Shown here: positions 38,354 through 47,908 of the stretch, one piece after another
Position numbering within the stretch: position 1 is the first letter of the stretch
How the letters are laid out: the number at the start of each line of letters is the position of its first letter
DNA from: Morganella morganii
Lineage (GTDB): Bacteria > Pseudomonadota > Gammaproteobacteria > Enterobacterales > Enterobacteriaceae
Reading direction: 5' to 3'
Length of the DNA: 64,000 nucleotides
Assembly (NCBI RefSeq): GCF_019242955.1
Contig: NZ_CP066129.1
Span: 62,001-126,000, forward strand
The notes under the pieces: model-generated
What the model was told of the DNA's origin: nothing
Seen by the model: only the letters and a program-made list of their open reading frames with translations
Databases searched by the model: none
Position numbers and translations under genes: made by a program

Positions 38354-39187
38354 ATGATTACAGACAGCATGAAGAAACAACGCGCATTTTTGAAGTGGGC
38401 CGGCGGAAAATACACTCTGGCAGATGAAATAAAACGGCATCTGCCGGAGGGTGATTGTCTTATAGAGCCCTTTGTCGGCGCGGGGTCAGTGTTTCTCAAT
38501 ACCGATTATCCGCGCTATGTGCTGGCGGATATCAACAGTGATCTGATCCACCTCTACACGGTGGTAAAATTGCGGACTCAGGAATTTATCGATGAGTCCC
38601 GTAAGCTGTTTACGCCGCAATTTAATGATGAATTACAATACTATGCCCTGCGGGAACAGTTTAATCAGAGCACGGATCATTTCGAGCGCAGTATTCTGTT
38701 CCTGTATCTGAACCGCCATTGTTATAACGGTTTATGCCGTTACAATTCCAAAGGCCGGTTTAATGTGCCCTTCGGGCGCTACCGCAAGCCCTATTTCCCG
38801 GAAGCCGAACTGTTATGGTTCGCGGAAAAATCCCGCAACGCCACGTTTGTCTGCCAGTCTTATGTGACCAGCATGGAAAATGCAGGCGCCGGGGATATTG
38901 TCTATTGTGATCCGCCTTATGCGCCGTTATCCGTGACGGCTAATTTTACGGCCTATCACACCAGCGGATTCGGATTACCTGAGCAGCAGAACCTGGCACA
39001 GCTTGCACAAATGCTTTCGTCGGATCGCAAAATTCCGGTTCTGATCTCGAATCATGACACCCCCCTGACCCGGGAGTGGTATCATCAGGCGCAACTGCAC
39101 ATTGTCAAAGTGCGCCGCACTATCAGCCGCAATACACTTAACCGCCAGAAAGTGAATGAATTACTGGCGCTTTACCGCGGACAGTAA
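38354..39187 (+). CDS. dam: DNA adenine methyltransferase (GATC)
   Basis: Dam methylates the adenine of GATC, guiding mismatch repair and replication timing. The protein of about 277 residues has the SAM motif FLKWAGGKY and FVGAGSVFLNTD, the catalytic DPPYAPLS, and ISNHDTPLTREWY near the end. The start may be the ATG at 38369 (MKKQRAFLKW), which is the E. coli-type N-terminus; the ATG at 38354 adds five residues. Confidence 0.96.
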   Translation: MITDSMKKQRAFLKWAGGKYTLADEIKRHLPEGDCLIEPFVGAGSVFLNTDYPRYVLADINSDLIHLYTVVKLRTQEFIDESRKLFTPQFNDELQYYALREQFNQSTDHFERSILFLYLNRHCYNGLCRYNSKGRFNVPFGRYRKPYFPEAELLWFAEKSRNATFVCQSYVTSMENAGAGDIVYCDPPYAPLSVTANFTAYHTSGFGLPEQQNLAQLAQMLSSDRKIPVLISNHDTPLTREWYHQAQLHIVKVRRTISRNTLNRQKVNELLALYRGQ

Positions 39188-39227
39188 GCCGTTGAATCCG
39201 GCGGCGTCTTATTAAGAGGAAACAGGA

Positions 39228-39902
39228 ATGAAAGAGTTTTTGATTGCTCCGTCCATTTTATCTGCTGACTTTGCCCGTCTGGGGGAAGACACCGCGAAGG
39301 TTCTCGCCGCAGGCGGTGATGTGGTTCACTTCGACGTGATGGACAACCATTATGTCCCGAACCTGACTATCGGACCGATGGTGTGTAAAGCCCTGCGTGA
39401 CTACGGTATTACCGCACCGATTGATGTGCATCTGATGGTCAAACCGGTGGACCGCATTGTGCCGGATTTTGCCAAAGCGGGCGCAACTTACATTTCATTC
39501 CACGCGGAAGCGAGCGAGCACGTTGATCGCACCATTCAGCTTATCCGCGAATGCGGCTGTAAACCGGGTCTGGTATTCAACCCGGCCACGCCGCTCAGTT
39601 ACCTCGATTATGTCATTGATAAACTGGATCTGATCCTGCTGATGTCGGTAAACCCGGGCTTCGGTGGTCAGTCCTTTATTCCGGAAACACTGAAAAAAGT
39701 GGAAGAAGTCCGCCGCCGCATTGATGCCAGCGGCCGTGACATCCGTCTGGAAGTGGATGGCGGGATTAATACTGAAAATATCGCGGCAGTGGCGCAGGCC
39801 GGTGCGGATATGTTTGTGGCCGGTTCCGCGATTTTCGGCAAACCGGACTACAAAGCCGTGATTGATGATATGCGTAAAGAATTAACAAAGGTTTCAGCAT
39901 GA
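39228..39902 (+). CDS. rpe: Ribulose-phosphate 3-epimerase
   Basis: Rpe interconverts ribulose-5-phosphate and xylulose-5-phosphate in the pentose-phosphate pathway. The 224-residue TIM barrel shows [43 protein letters not shown] and EVDGGI, which carry the metal and phosphate ligands. An AGGAAACAGGA ribosome-binding site precedes it. It overlaps gph in an ATGA junction. Confidence 0.97.
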   Translation: MKEFLIAPSILSADFARLGEDTAKVLAAGGDVVHFDVMDNHYVPNLTIGPMVCKALRDYGITAPIDVHLMVKPVDRIVPDFAKAGATYISFHAEASEHVDRTIQLIRECGCKPGLVFNPATPLSYLDYVIDKLDLILLMSVNPGFGGQSFIPETLKKVEEVRRRIDASGRDIRLEVDGGINTENIAAVAQAGADMFVAGSAIFGKPDYKAVIDDMRKELTKVSA

Positions 39903-40618
39903 CAGAGAAAACAGCAGTACAGCAATTTACAGGGATTAAAGCCGTTGCATTTGACCTGGACGGCACACTGGTTGACAGTATTCACGGCCTGGCAGATGCC
40001 ACAGACCGCGCGTTAGAGGCACTCGGCTATCAGAAAGCCGGGAAAGAGAATGTCACCGTCTGGATTGGTAACGGTGTTGATATTCTACTGGAGCGCGCAC
40101 TGACGTGGGCAACCGGCTCTGCGCCGGATGCCGCGCTGCATGCGAAATGCCGTCAGTTATTTGATGAGTTTTATGCCGATGCCGTCAAAACCGGCAGCCC
40201 GCTGTTTGCACACGTGAAGCCGGTATTACAGGAACTGGCGGATGCAGGCATGGATCTGGCTATCGTCACGAACAAACCGACCCCGTTTATTGCCCCGCTG
40301 CTGAAAGAGCTGGATATTGCTGATTTCTTCTCTGTCGTTCTCGGCGGGGATGATGTGAAGAATAAAAAGCCGCATCCGGCTCCGCTCTACCTGACGCTGG
40401 GTGAGTTCGGGCTGCGTAAGGAAGAGATGCTGTTTGTCGGGGATTCCCGCAATGACATCCTGGCGGCACAGGCAGCAGAATGTCCGTGTGTCGGTCTGAC
40501 CTACGGCTACAACTACGGTATTCCGATTGCAGACAGCAACCCGGATTGCGTACTGTCCGACTTTGCCGGGCTGTTACCGGCGCTCGGGCTGTCTCCGTTA
40601 ACTCATCAGGAAGGATAA
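39899..40618 (+). CDS. gph: Phosphoglycolate phosphatase
   Basis: The 239-residue HAD-family enzyme removes phosphate from 2-phosphoglycolate, a product of DNA end repair. Motif I is [10 protein letters not shown], motif II is IVTNKPT, and motif III/IV is [15 protein letters not shown]. It overlaps rpe by 4 bp and is followed by trpS after 2 bp, in the conserved operon order. Confidence 0.96.
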   Translation: MTEKTAVQQFTGIKAVAFDLDGTLVDSIHGLADATDRALEALGYQKAGKENVTVWIGNGVDILLERALTWATGSAPDAALHAKCRQLFDEFYADAVKTGSPLFAHVKPVLQELADAGMDLAIVTNKPTPFIAPLLKELDIADFFSVVLGGDDVKNKKPHPAPLYLTLGEFGLRKEEMLFVGDSRNDILAAQAAECPCVGLTYGYNYGIPIADSNPDCVLSDFAGLLPALGLSPLTHQEG

Positions 40619-40620
40619 TC

Positions 40621-41649
40621 ATGAGCGGAACTAACACCAAAGCACATAAACCCGTTGTTTTCAGCGGCGCACAGCCTTCCGGCGAACTGACTATCGGTAA
40701 CTACATGGGCGCGCTGCGTCAGTGGGTGAAAATGCAGGATGATTTTGACTGCATTTACTGCATCGTCGACCAGCATGCGATTACCGTCCGTCAGGACCCG
40801 GCAGAGCTGCGAAAACGCACTCTGGATACGCTGTCTCTCTATATGGCCTGCGGACTGGAACCGGCGAAAAACACCCTGTTTGTACAGTCCCATGTGCCGC
40901 AGCATGCACAGCTGGGCTGGGCACTGAACTGCTACACCTATTTCGGCGAACTGAGCCGTATGACGCAGTTTAAAGATAAATCCGCCCGTCATGCTGAAAA
41001 CATCAACGCCGGTCTGTTTGACTATCCGGTGCTGATGGCTGCCGATATCCTGCTGTATCAGACCAATCAGGTACCGGTCGGTATCGACCAGAAACAGCAT
41101 CTGGAGCTGAGCCGCGATATCGCACAGCGTTTCAATGCGATTTACGGTGATGTGTTTGTGGTGCCTGATCCGTTTATCCCGTCAGGCGGTTCCCGTGTGA
41201 TGGCGTTACAGGACCCGGCGAAAAAAATGTCGAAGTCTGATGATAACCGTAACAACCTGATCGCACTGCTGGAAGACCCTAAATCGGCAGCGAAGAAAAT
41301 CAAACGTGCGGTAACAGACTCCGAAGAGCCGCCTCGTGTGATTTATGATTTGGAAAATAAACCGGGTGTCTCCAACCTGCTGGATATCCTCTCCGGTGTT
41401 ACCGGCAAACCGGTTTCAGCGCTGGAAGCGGAATTTGAAGGCCAGATGTACGGTCACCTGAAAGGCGCGGTCGCAGATGCCGTTTCCGGTATGCTGACAG
41501 AGTTACAGACCCGTTATCACGAAATCCGTAACGATGATGTGTTACTGAACCGGGTGATGAAAGAAGGTGCGGAGAAAGCCTCTGCCCGTGCACAGATCAC
41601 GCTGGATAAAGTCCACGACGCAATTGGTTTTGTGCGCCGCCCGCTGTAA
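40621..41649 (+). CDS. trpS: Tryptophanyl-tRNA synthetase
   Basis: TrpS charges tRNA-Trp. The 342-residue class I synthetase has the HIGH-equivalent in [17 protein letters not shown] and the KMSKS loop [11 protein letters not shown]. The start at 40621 follows the gph stop by 2 bp with AAGGA upstream; the frame runs back into gph, but that extension is not real. It is a few residues longer at the N-terminus than the E. coli enzyme. Confidence 0.97.
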   Translation: MSGTNTKAHKPVVFSGAQPSGELTIGNYMGALRQWVKMQDDFDCIYCIVDQHAITVRQDPAELRKRTLDTLSLYMACGLEPAKNTLFVQSHVPQHAQLGWALNCYTYFGELSRMTQFKDKSARHAENINAGLFDYPVLMAADILLYQTNQVPVGIDQKQHLELSRDIAQRFNAIYGDVFVVPDPFIPSGGSRVMALQDPAKKMSKSDDNRNNLIALLEDPKSAAKKIKRAVTDSEEPPRVIYDLENKPGVSNLLDILSGVTGKPVSALEAEFEGQMYGHLKGAVADAVSGMLTELQTRYHEIRNDDVLLNRVMKEGAEKASARAQITLDKVHDAIGFVRRPL

Positions 41650-41670
41650 CGGCAGAAATGATAAACTGAA

Positions 41671-41703
41671 AAAAGCGCCCCGGAATGAAGCGGCGCTTTT
41701 TTT
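41671..41703. terminator. Bidirectional terminator after trpS
   Basis: The stem AAAAGCGCC/GGCGCTTTT with an inner bulge is followed by seven or more T on the plus strand, with an A-run on the left. It lies between convergent trpS and the iron-sulfur gene. Confidence 0.88.
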
Positions 41704-41710
41704 ATATCCG

Positions 41711-42613
41711 TTACAGCCAGCCTTTTTCTTTGCGGGAACGACATACCGGGCACAATGTCTGTCCCTGCTGCCAGCTCATAAAAGGCAGATGGCAGCTGCT
41801 GCACCGGGCATCAAAATACGCATAATGAACCGGCTGACTGTTTTTTTCTGCCTGCGGTGTGACATCAATCGCTTTCGGGAAACAGACATCGCGGCAGCTC
41901 ATGCAGCCGCTGCATTTCGTTTTATCCACGGTAAACTGATTATCCGCAATCGTGATCGCACCCTCCTGACACACTGCCGCGCAGGCGGTACACAAAATAC
42001 AGTTTTCTGTATCCGGGCGCACATCAAACCAGCAGTCATCCGGCCAGAGTTTTTTACGTTCATTCAGTCCGGTTATGGCGCGGCCGGTATTCAGCCCGGC
42101 ACTGACGGTTTTCTGCCGGAATAAAGCAAAGCGCTTTCCGGTATCCACTTGCGGCGGCGGGATGATGGTCAGTTGCCAGACCGGCTCACCGAGCGCTTTC
42201 AGGCGCAGATTGAGCTCCGCCAGCACCGGCAGCCAGTTATCGGTTTCCGGCTCTGTTATCTGTATTCCGCGGATATGGTACTGCCGGTGCCAGACCAGCA
42301 GCTCTTCCGCACTGGCCGGTGTTTCTTTCTTTTCCACCACCAGTTGTCCGTGATTGTTATAGCTGCGTTCGCGGACAGGTATGTGTTCAATCGCATCAGA
42401 CGGGCAGACAAACAGGCAGTTTCCGCACTGAAAACAGCGGTCGTTATCAATTCTGACATCAAGATAGCCGAACGTTACCGCATCTGCCGGGCAGCAGGCG
42501 GCACAGTTATCACACTGACTGTTTTTGAGTTTCTTCCTGACACAGTGATCATTCACTGTCGGTGGTATGGTTTTCCCGCCGTTTATCAGGTAGTTGAGTG
42601 CGCTGCGTCTGAT
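41711..42613 (-). CDS. Multi-cluster 4Fe-4S ferredoxin-like protein near dmsABC
   Basis: The protein of about 280-300 residues has ferredoxin clusters in two blocks: CDNCAACCP with CFQCGNCLFVCP, and CILCTACAAVCQ with CSGCMSCRDVCF. A C-terminal zinc-ribbon-like pair (CSSC, CPVC) follows. It is divergent from dmsA across a spacer with an FNR-like site, so an anaerobic electron-transfer or maturation role is likely but unproven. The start is odd: the first conventional codon is GTG at 42556, which has no ribosome-binding site. In-frame coding with plausible protein (RRSALNYLINGGKTIPPT) continues up to an ATC codon at 42613-42611 that has AAGGAG 8 bases upstream. Confidence 0.8.
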   Translation of the reverse strand: MRRSALNYLINGGKTIPPTVNDHCVRKKLKNSQCDNCAACCPADAVTFGYLDVRIDNDRCFQCGNCLFVCPSDAIEHIPVRERSYNNHGQLVVEKKETPASAEELLVWHRQYHIRGIQITEPETDNWLPVLAELNLRLKALGEPVWQLTIIPPPQVDTGKRFALFRQKTVSAGLNTGRAITGLNERKKLWPDDCWFDVRPDTENCILCTACAAVCQEGAITIADNQFTVDKTKCSGCMSCRDVCFPKAIDVTPQAEKNSQPVHYAYFDARCSSCHLPFMSWQQGQTLCPVCRSRKEKGWL

Positions 42614-42724
42614 AACGTTAACTCCTTTTCCCGATCATCATAGTAATCTGACTGCCATTTTCCCATGACCGGATGCTGTCTGCCCCCAACGGGATCAATA
42701 ATCTGCGTTTCACAGGCTCATTTC

Positions 42725-42738
42725 TTGATACAAAACAA
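42725..42738 (+). promoter_or_regulatory. FNR-like site upstream of dmsA
   Basis: TTGATACAAAACAA matches the FNR consensus TTGATNNNNATCAA at 9 of 10 fixed positions. It lies in the spacer between the iron-sulfur gene and dmsA, 146 bases from the dmsA start. DMSO reductase genes are known FNR targets. No second site is evident. Confidence 0.6.
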
Positions 42739-42883
42739 CCCGGCTGAATCGTAAAACCGTAAAATAAATGCAGGTTATTGTATTTCAAATACTTTATTGC
42801 GAATGGTTACCAGTCGCGATCAGACAATAAGCCGTTAACCGGCAATAACAATAATAACGATAACAAAATCAATTAAGCGAGCA

Positions 42884-45343
42884 ATGTATATGACAAAGAT
42901 GAAAAAAACGTCGTTGTTCACCGCGCCGCTGACGCGCCGCGGGTTTGTCAAAGCCTCCGGTGCGGCGGGCGGTCTGGCGGTTGCGGCAGGCGGCCTGTCT
43001 CTTCCGTTCAGCCATGCGGCATCTGCCGCTGAGAATACCTCTGCACCTGCGGCGGCTTCTGATGAAAAAGTGGTCTGGAGTGCCTGTACGGTTAACTGCG
43101 GCAGCCGTTGCCCGTTACGGATGCATGTGGTTGATGGTGAAATCAGATATGTGGAAACCGACAATACCGGTGATGATGTCTACGAAGAGCTGCATCAGGT
43201 ACGCGCCTGTCTGCGCGGCCGATCCATGCGCCGCCGGGTATATAATCCGGATCGTCTGAAATACCCGATGAAACGTGTCGGTAAACGCGGCGAAAATAAA
43301 TTCGAGCGAATTACCTGGGAAGAGGCATTTGATACCATCGCAGACACGATGAAGCGCCTGATCCGCGATTACGGTAACGAATCCATTTATCTCAACTACG
43401 GTACCGGTACCCTCGGCGGTACCATGACCAAATCCTGGCCGCCGGGAGGCACGCTGATTGCCCGTCTGATGAACTGCTGCGGCGGTTATCTGAATCATTA
43501 CGGTGACTACAGTACCGCACAGATTGCAGCCGGTCTGAATTACACCTACGGCGGCTGGGCGGACGGCAACAGCCCGTCAGATATTGAAAACAGCAAGCTG
43601 GTGGTTCTGTTCGGTAACAACCCGGGCGAAACCCGCATGAGCGGCGGCGGTGTGACCTATTATGTTGAGCAGGCACGCGAAAAATCAGATGCCCGTATGA
43701 TTATCATCGATCCGCGCTATACCGATACCGGGGCAGGGCGTGAGGATGAATGGATACCGATCCGTCCGGGAACAGATGCCGCCCTGGTCAGCGCACTGGC
43801 GTATGTGATGATTAACGAAGATCTGGTGGATAAGCCGTTCCTCGATAAATATTGCGTCGGTTATGACGAAACCACGATGCCGGCCGGTGCACCGGCCAAC
43901 GGTCACTATAAAGCGTATATTTTAGGTGAGGGGCCGGACGGTGTGGCGAAAACCCCGGAATGGGCAGCAAAAATCACCGGTATTCCTGCCGCGCGGATTG
44001 TGAAACTGGCGCGCGAAATCGGGACTGCCAAACCCGCTTACATTACCCAGGGCTGGGGTCCGCAGCGCCGTTCAAACGGTGAAACCGCATCCCGTGCCAT
44101 TGCCATGCTGTCAATTCTGACCGGTAACGTGGGGATCAACGGCGGTAACACTGGTGCGCGTGAAGGCTCTTATGCCATCCCGTTTGTCCGCATGCCGACG
44201 CTGACCAACCCGGTGCAAACCAGTATCTCCATGTTTATGTGGACCGATGCCATTCTGCGCGGCGAAGAGATGACCGCCACCCGTGACGGTGTGCGCGGCA
44301 AAGACAAACTGGATGTGCCGATCAAAATGGTCTGGAACTATGCCGGTAACTGCCTGGTAAACCAGCACTCCGAAATCAACCGCACCCATGACATCCTTCA
44401 GGATGAGAGCAAGTGCGAGATGATTGTGGTGATCGATAACCACCTGACCTCTTCTGCCAAATACGCCGATATCCTGCTGCCGGACTGCACCGCCTCCGAA
44501 CAGATGGATTTCTGTATGGATGCTTCCGCAGGTAACATGGGGTATGTGATTTTTGCCGATCAGGCAATCGCCCCGCGCTTTGAAAGCCGCAACATCTATG
44601 ACATGACCAGTGAAATCGCCAAACGGATGGGCGTCGGTGAACAGTTTACCGAAGGCCGTACCCAGGAAGAGTGGCTGCGTCACCTGTATGAACAGTCCCG
44701 CGCCGCGTTGCCGGAACTGCCGGAGTTTGATGAATTCCGCAAACAGGGTATTTTCAAAAAACGTGACCCGCAGGGACACCATGTGGCGTACCGCGATTTC
44801 CGCGAAGATCCGCAGGCTAATCCGCTGACCACACCATCAGGTAAAATCGAGATCTATTCCGCGCAGCTGGCGGAACTCCGTGATACCTGGGAACTGAACG
44901 ACGGCGATGAGATCCATCCGCTGCCGGTCTATTCCGCTGGCTTTGAGCATGCCGGTGACCCGCTTCAGGAAAAATACCCGTTACAGATGACCGGTTTCCA
45001 CTACAAATCCCGGACTCACTCCACTTACGGCAACGTTGATGTACTGAAAGCCGCCTGTCCGCAGGAACTGTGGATTAACCCTGTTGATGCCGCGAAACGC
45101 GGGATTGCACACGGTGATAATGTGAAGGTCTTCAACGATCGCGGGGAAGTGCGCGTTAATGTGAAAGTCACACCGCGTATTCTGCCGGGTGTTGTCGGTC
45201 TGAGTGAAGGCGCATGGTACAGCCCGGACGGTGATCGTATCGATCACGCAGGCAGTATCAACGTGTTAACCACTCAGCGCCCGTCGCCGCTGGCGAAAGG
45301 GAATCCGTCCCATTCCAACCTGGTTGAAGTCGTTAAGGCCTGA
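42884..45343 (+). CDS. dmsA: Anaerobic DMSO reductase catalytic subunit A
   Basis: The 819-residue molybdopterin enzyme reduces DMSO and related oxides during anaerobic respiration. A twin-arginine signal (TRRGFVKAS near residues 17-25, then an apolar stretch ending in ASAA) directs Tat export. The N-terminal iron-sulfur motif is ACTVNCGSRCPLRMHV with ACLRGRS after it. Molybdopterin contacts include YGTGTLGGTMTKSWPPG and VLFGNNPGETRMSGGG. Nearby starts at 42890 (ATGACAAAG) and 42899 are possible. The order dmsA-B-C-D supports it. Confidence 0.94.
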   Translation: MYMTKMKKTSLFTAPLTRRGFVKASGAAGGLAVAAGGLSLPFSHAASAAENTSAPAAASDEKVVWSACTVNCGSRCPLRMHVVDGEIRYVETDNTGDDVYEELHQVRACLRGRSMRRRVYNPDRLKYPMKRVGKRGENKFERITWEEAFDTIADTMKRLIRDYGNESIYLNYGTGTLGGTMTKSWPPGGTLIARLMNCCGGYLNHYGDYSTAQIAAGLNYTYGGWADGNSPSDIENSKLVVLFGNNPGETRMSGGGVTYYVEQAREKSDARMIIIDPRYTDTGAGREDEWIPIRPGTDAALVSALAYVMINEDLVDKPFLDKYCVGYDETTMPAGAPANGHYKAYILGEGPDGVAKTPEWAAKITGIPAARIVKLAREIGTAKPAYITQGWGPQRRSNGETASRAIAMLSILTGNVGINGGNTGAREGSYAIPFVRMPTLTNPVQTSISMFMWTDAILRGEEMTATRDGVRGKDKLDVPIKMVWNYAGNCLVNQHSEINRTHDILQDESKCEMIVVIDNHLTSSAKYADILLPDCTASEQMDFCMDASAGNMGYVIFADQAIAPRFESRNIYDMTSEIAKRMGVGEQFTEGRTQEEWLRHLYEQSRAALPELPEFDEFRKQGIFKKRDPQGHHVAYRDFREDPQANPLTTPSGKIEIYSAQLAELRDTWELNDGDEIHPLPVYSAGFEHAGDPLQEKYPLQMTGFHYKSRTHSTYGNVDVLKAACPQELWINPVDAAKRGIAHGDNVKVFNDRGEVRVNVKVTPRILPGVVGLSEGAWYSPDGDRIDHAGSINVLTTQRPSPLAKGNPSHSNLVEVVKA

Positions 45344-45354
45344 GGAAGCGAATT

Positions 45355-45972
45355 ATGTCAACGCAATATGGTTTCTACATTGATTCAGGTCGCTGCACCG
45401 GCTGCAAAACCTGTGAGCTGGCCTGTAAAGACTTTAAAAACTTATCTCCGGACGTGAATTTCCGCCGCATCTATGAATATGCGGGGGGCGACTGGACAGA
45501 GCAGGATGGGGTGTATCAGCAGAATGTGTTTGCTTACTACCTCTCCATCTCCTGTAACCACTGTGATGACCCTGCCTGTGCCAAAGTCTGTCCGAGCGGT
45601 GCGATGCATAAACGGGAAGACGGCTTTGTGGTGGTGAATGAGGAAGTGTGTATCGGCTGCCGCTACTGCCATATGGCGTGCCCGTATGGCGCACCGCAGT
45701 TTGATGAGGTCAAAGGCCACATGACCAAATGTGACGGCTGTTATGAGCGCGTCGCGGAAGGCAAAAAACCGATTTGTGTCGAATCCTGCCCGCTGCGGGC
45801 ACTGGATATGGGACCGATTGAGGAACTGCGCGCCAAATACGGCACACTGGCGGAAATCGCGCCGCTGCCGTCTGCGGAATACACACATCCGAATATCGTT
45901 TTAAAACTGAATGCCAACAGCCGTCCTGTCGGGGATACCACAGGCCATCTGGCGAACCCGGAGGAGGTATAA
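45355..45972 (+). CDS. dmsB: DMSO reductase iron-sulfur subunit B
   Basis: The 205-residue electron-transfer subunit carries four 4Fe-4S clusters. Cysteine groups are CTGCKTCELACKD, CNHCDDPACAKVCP, CIGCRYCHMACPYGAP and CDGCYERVAEGKKPICVESCP. It passes electrons from DmsC to DmsA. It is 11 bp from dmsA, and the stop nearly abuts dmsC. Confidence 0.96.
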   Translation: MSTQYGFYIDSGRCTGCKTCELACKDFKNLSPDVNFRRIYEYAGGDWTEQDGVYQQNVFAYYLSISCNHCDDPACAKVCPSGAMHKREDGFVVVNEEVCIGCRYCHMACPYGAPQFDEVKGHMTKCDGCYERVAEGKKPICVESCPLRALDMGPIEELRAKYGTLAEIAPLPSAEYTHPNIVLKLNANSRPVGDTTGHLANPEEV

Positions 45973-45973
45973 C

Positions 45974-46834
45974 ATGGGATCGGGAATTCATGAATGGCCG
46001 CTGATGTTCTTTACCACCATCGGGCAGAGTGTGGCAGGGGCGTTTATTGTGATGGCGGCAGTGCTGCTGTCCGGAAAACTGTCACCGGAGATGAACCGTA
46101 AAGTGCATTACAGCATGTTCGGCCTGTGGGTGCTGATGGGCGCGGGTTTCCTGCTCTCCATGATGCACATGGGCACACCGCTGCGCGCATTTAATGCGTT
46201 TAACCGCCTCGGCAGTTCGTCGCTCAGTAATGAAATTGCGGCCGGTTCGGTCTTCTTCGCGGCAGGCGGTTTCTACTGGCTGCTGGCAGTGCTGAACAAA
46301 ATGCCGGCGGCGCTTGGTAAGCTCTGGCTGCTGGTGGTCATGGTGCTGGCGGTGGTCTTTATTTACGCCATTCCGCAGGTTTACCAGATTGCCACGGTGC
46401 CGACCTGGCACACCCCGTACACGACAATCCACTTTGTGCTGACAGCGCTGCTGGGCGGACCGGTACTGGCTGCTCTGCTGCTGCGGATTGCCGGATTTGA
46501 CCTGCGCTGTATCAGTTGGCTGCCGCTGGTGAGTATTATCGCGCTGGTGGCGAGTGCGGTTGCGGTGACCTCACAGGCGTTTGATCTGGCTTCTATCCGC
46601 AGCTCAGTACAGAGCGCATCCGCGCTGGTGCCGGAGTTCGGCCTGTATATGGGCTGGCGTCTGGTTCTGCTGGTTCTGGGTCTGGCCTGCTGGATCCTGC
46701 CGCTGGTGAAACGGGCGAATCCGCCGGTGATCATGATGCTGGCTGGTTTTATCCTGGTGCTGGCCGGGGAAATCATCGGCCGCGGTATTTTCTACGGGCT
46801 GCACATGACAGTGGGTATGGCCTATCTGTCCTGA
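45974..46834 (+). CDS. dmsC: DMSO reductase membrane anchor subunit C
   Basis: The 286-residue protein has eight predicted membrane helices and begins MGSGIHEWPLMFFTTIGQS, the DmsC N-terminus. It oxidises menaquinol and anchors DmsAB. The start at 45974 has GAGGAGG upstream; the frame extends into dmsB without support. The gene is in translational contact with dmsB. Confidence 0.94.
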   Translation: MGSGIHEWPLMFFTTIGQSVAGAFIVMAAVLLSGKLSPEMNRKVHYSMFGLWVLMGAGFLLSMMHMGTPLRAFNAFNRLGSSSLSNEIAAGSVFFAAGGFYWLLAVLNKMPAALGKLWLLVVMVLAVVFIYAIPQVYQIATVPTWHTPYTTIHFVLTALLGGPVLAALLLRIAGFDLRCISWLPLVSIIALVASAVAVTSQAFDLASIRSSVQSASALVPEFGLYMGWRLVLLVLGLACWILPLVKRANPPVIMMLAGFILVLAGEIIGRGIFYGLHMTVGMAYLS

Positions 46835-46844
46835 TACAGTCAGC

Positions 46845-46891
46845 GCGTATCCTGTTACTGTTTTCCGTCCGGAAATCGTGGCAGGATACGC
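46845..46891 (+). other. Hairpin between dmsC and dmsD
   Basis: The 10-bp perfect arms GCGTATCCTG and CAGGATACGC enclose a loop with a small inner TTTCCG/CGGAAA hairpin. The T-run that follows is short (TATTTTATT). It could act as a partial terminator or an mRNA-protecting structure, lowering dmsD relative to dmsABC. Confidence 0.55.
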
Positions 46892-46919
46892 CGGTATTTT
46901 ATTGCGGGGATCCTGAGTT

Positions 46920-47531
46920 ATGAGTGAGCAAGCAGTCAGTGATATTGCCTTAACGGCCCGTATTCTCGGCGCGGCATTTTATTATCCGCCGTCAGAAATC
47001 GCACAGATAACGGAACTGCTCTCTTCCGGTGAGTGGGTGGCGGAATGGCCGTATGGTGATGACGCACAAAAGCAGAACGCAGCGCAGAAACTGAATACCG
47101 CTGTCAGCGGGGAGGAAACATTACCGCAGGCGTATCAGCGGCTGTTTATCGGCCCGCAGGCTCTGCCCGCATCACCGTGGGGCTCTGTCTGGCTGGATAA
47201 AGAGCAGGTGCTGTTCGGGGATTCCGCAGTTGCCCTGCGTGAATGGATGCGTGCACATCAGGTGGATATTGCGTTGTCGCAGAATGAGCCGGAAGATCAC
47301 ATCGGTTTGTTACTGATGATGGTGGCCTGGACAGCGGAAAACCGTCCTGATGCCCTGAATTCACTGCTGGCGGAACATCTGCTGCCGTGGGCGCGCTTTT
47401 ATCTGGCGCGTATGCAGGAAAGATGCGGAAGCCCGTTCTATGAAGGATTATCTGCCCTGACCGCCCTGACACTCCGCGGCTGGCAGGATGCTTTGCTGGT
47501 GATCCCGGCAGAGAAAACTATCTTCGCCTGA
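46920..47531 (+). CDS. dmsD: DMSO reductase-specific Tat chaperone
   Basis: The 203-residue helical chaperone of the TorD/DmsD family binds the Tat leader of DmsA and delays export until the cofactor is inserted. The family segments are YQRLFIGPQALPASPWGSVWLD and EPEDHIGLLLMMVAWT. It lies 85 bp downstream of dmsC behind a hairpin. It ends in a strong terminator. Confidence 0.94.
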   Translation: MSEQAVSDIALTARILGAAFYYPPSEIAQITELLSSGEWVAEWPYGDDAQKQNAAQKLNTAVSGEETLPQAYQRLFIGPQALPASPWGSVWLDKEQVLFGDSAVALREWMRAHQVDIALSQNEPEDHIGLLLMMVAWTAENRPDALNSLLAEHLLPWARFYLARMQERCGSPFYEGLSALTALTLRGWQDALLVIPAEKTIFA

Positions 47532-47550
47532 GGCATCACACCATCAGATC

Positions 47551-47588
47551 AAAAAAGCCCTCCCGGTGCCTGCCGGAAGGGCTTTTTT
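47551..47588. terminator. Bidirectional terminator after dmsD
   Basis: The stem AAAAGCCCTCCCGG pairs with CCGGAAGGGCTTTT around a short TGCCTG loop, with A-runs left and T-runs right, between convergent genes. Confidence 0.9.
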
Positions 47589-47598
47589 ATGGCGGATA

Positions 47599-47889
47599 TT
47601 ACCGGCCGAGGTCAAATTCATTAATTTTTGCCAGCATCTCCGGGTCATTGCGGTATTTTTCACGCAATACTTTCTGCTGCTCTTTAGCCGGAGGACAGGT
47701 TTCATCCAGTGCTTTTCTGATATCTTTTTTCTGATCTTCCGGCAGGGATACATCCCATTCACCAGAGAAATAAATGCAGTTTTCTGCATTATCCGTAAAG
47801 ATTTCCATCTCATCCGCACTGTTCTGATCTGCCGCGGCGGCAGGCAGAGAAAGCGCTGCCAGGCTCAGCAGCATTATCAGGTGTTTCAT
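47599..47889 (-). CDS. Small secreted protein under a Fur box
   Basis: I do not recognise this 96-residue protein. The start MKHLIMLLSLAALSLPAAAA is a clear signal peptide ending near residue 20. The mature part is acidic and has two cysteines (ENCIYFSGEWD and ETCPPAKEQ) that could form a disulfide. The chosen start (47889) has AGGAGAC upstream; the frame is open 24 codons beyond it. A Fur site lies 20 bases upstream and is shared with the divergent AraC-type regulator, so iron control and a role in the adjacent siderophore-uptake locus are likely. Confidence 0.7.
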   Translation of the reverse strand: MKHLIMLLSLAALSLPAAAADQNSADEMEIFTDNAENCIYFSGEWDVSLPEDQKKDIRKALDETCPPAKEQQKVLREKYRNDPEMLAKINEFDLGR

Positions 47890-47908
47890 CCGTGTCTCCT
47901 GTTTTAAA

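Noticed and set aside
42884-45343. Assignment of the molybdoenzyme to a selenate or YnfE-type reductase
   Set aside because: The Ynf-type enzymes share the motifs, but the dmsA-B-C-D gene order with one catalytic subunit and lengths fit DMSO reductase better; the physiological substrate range is still unproven.
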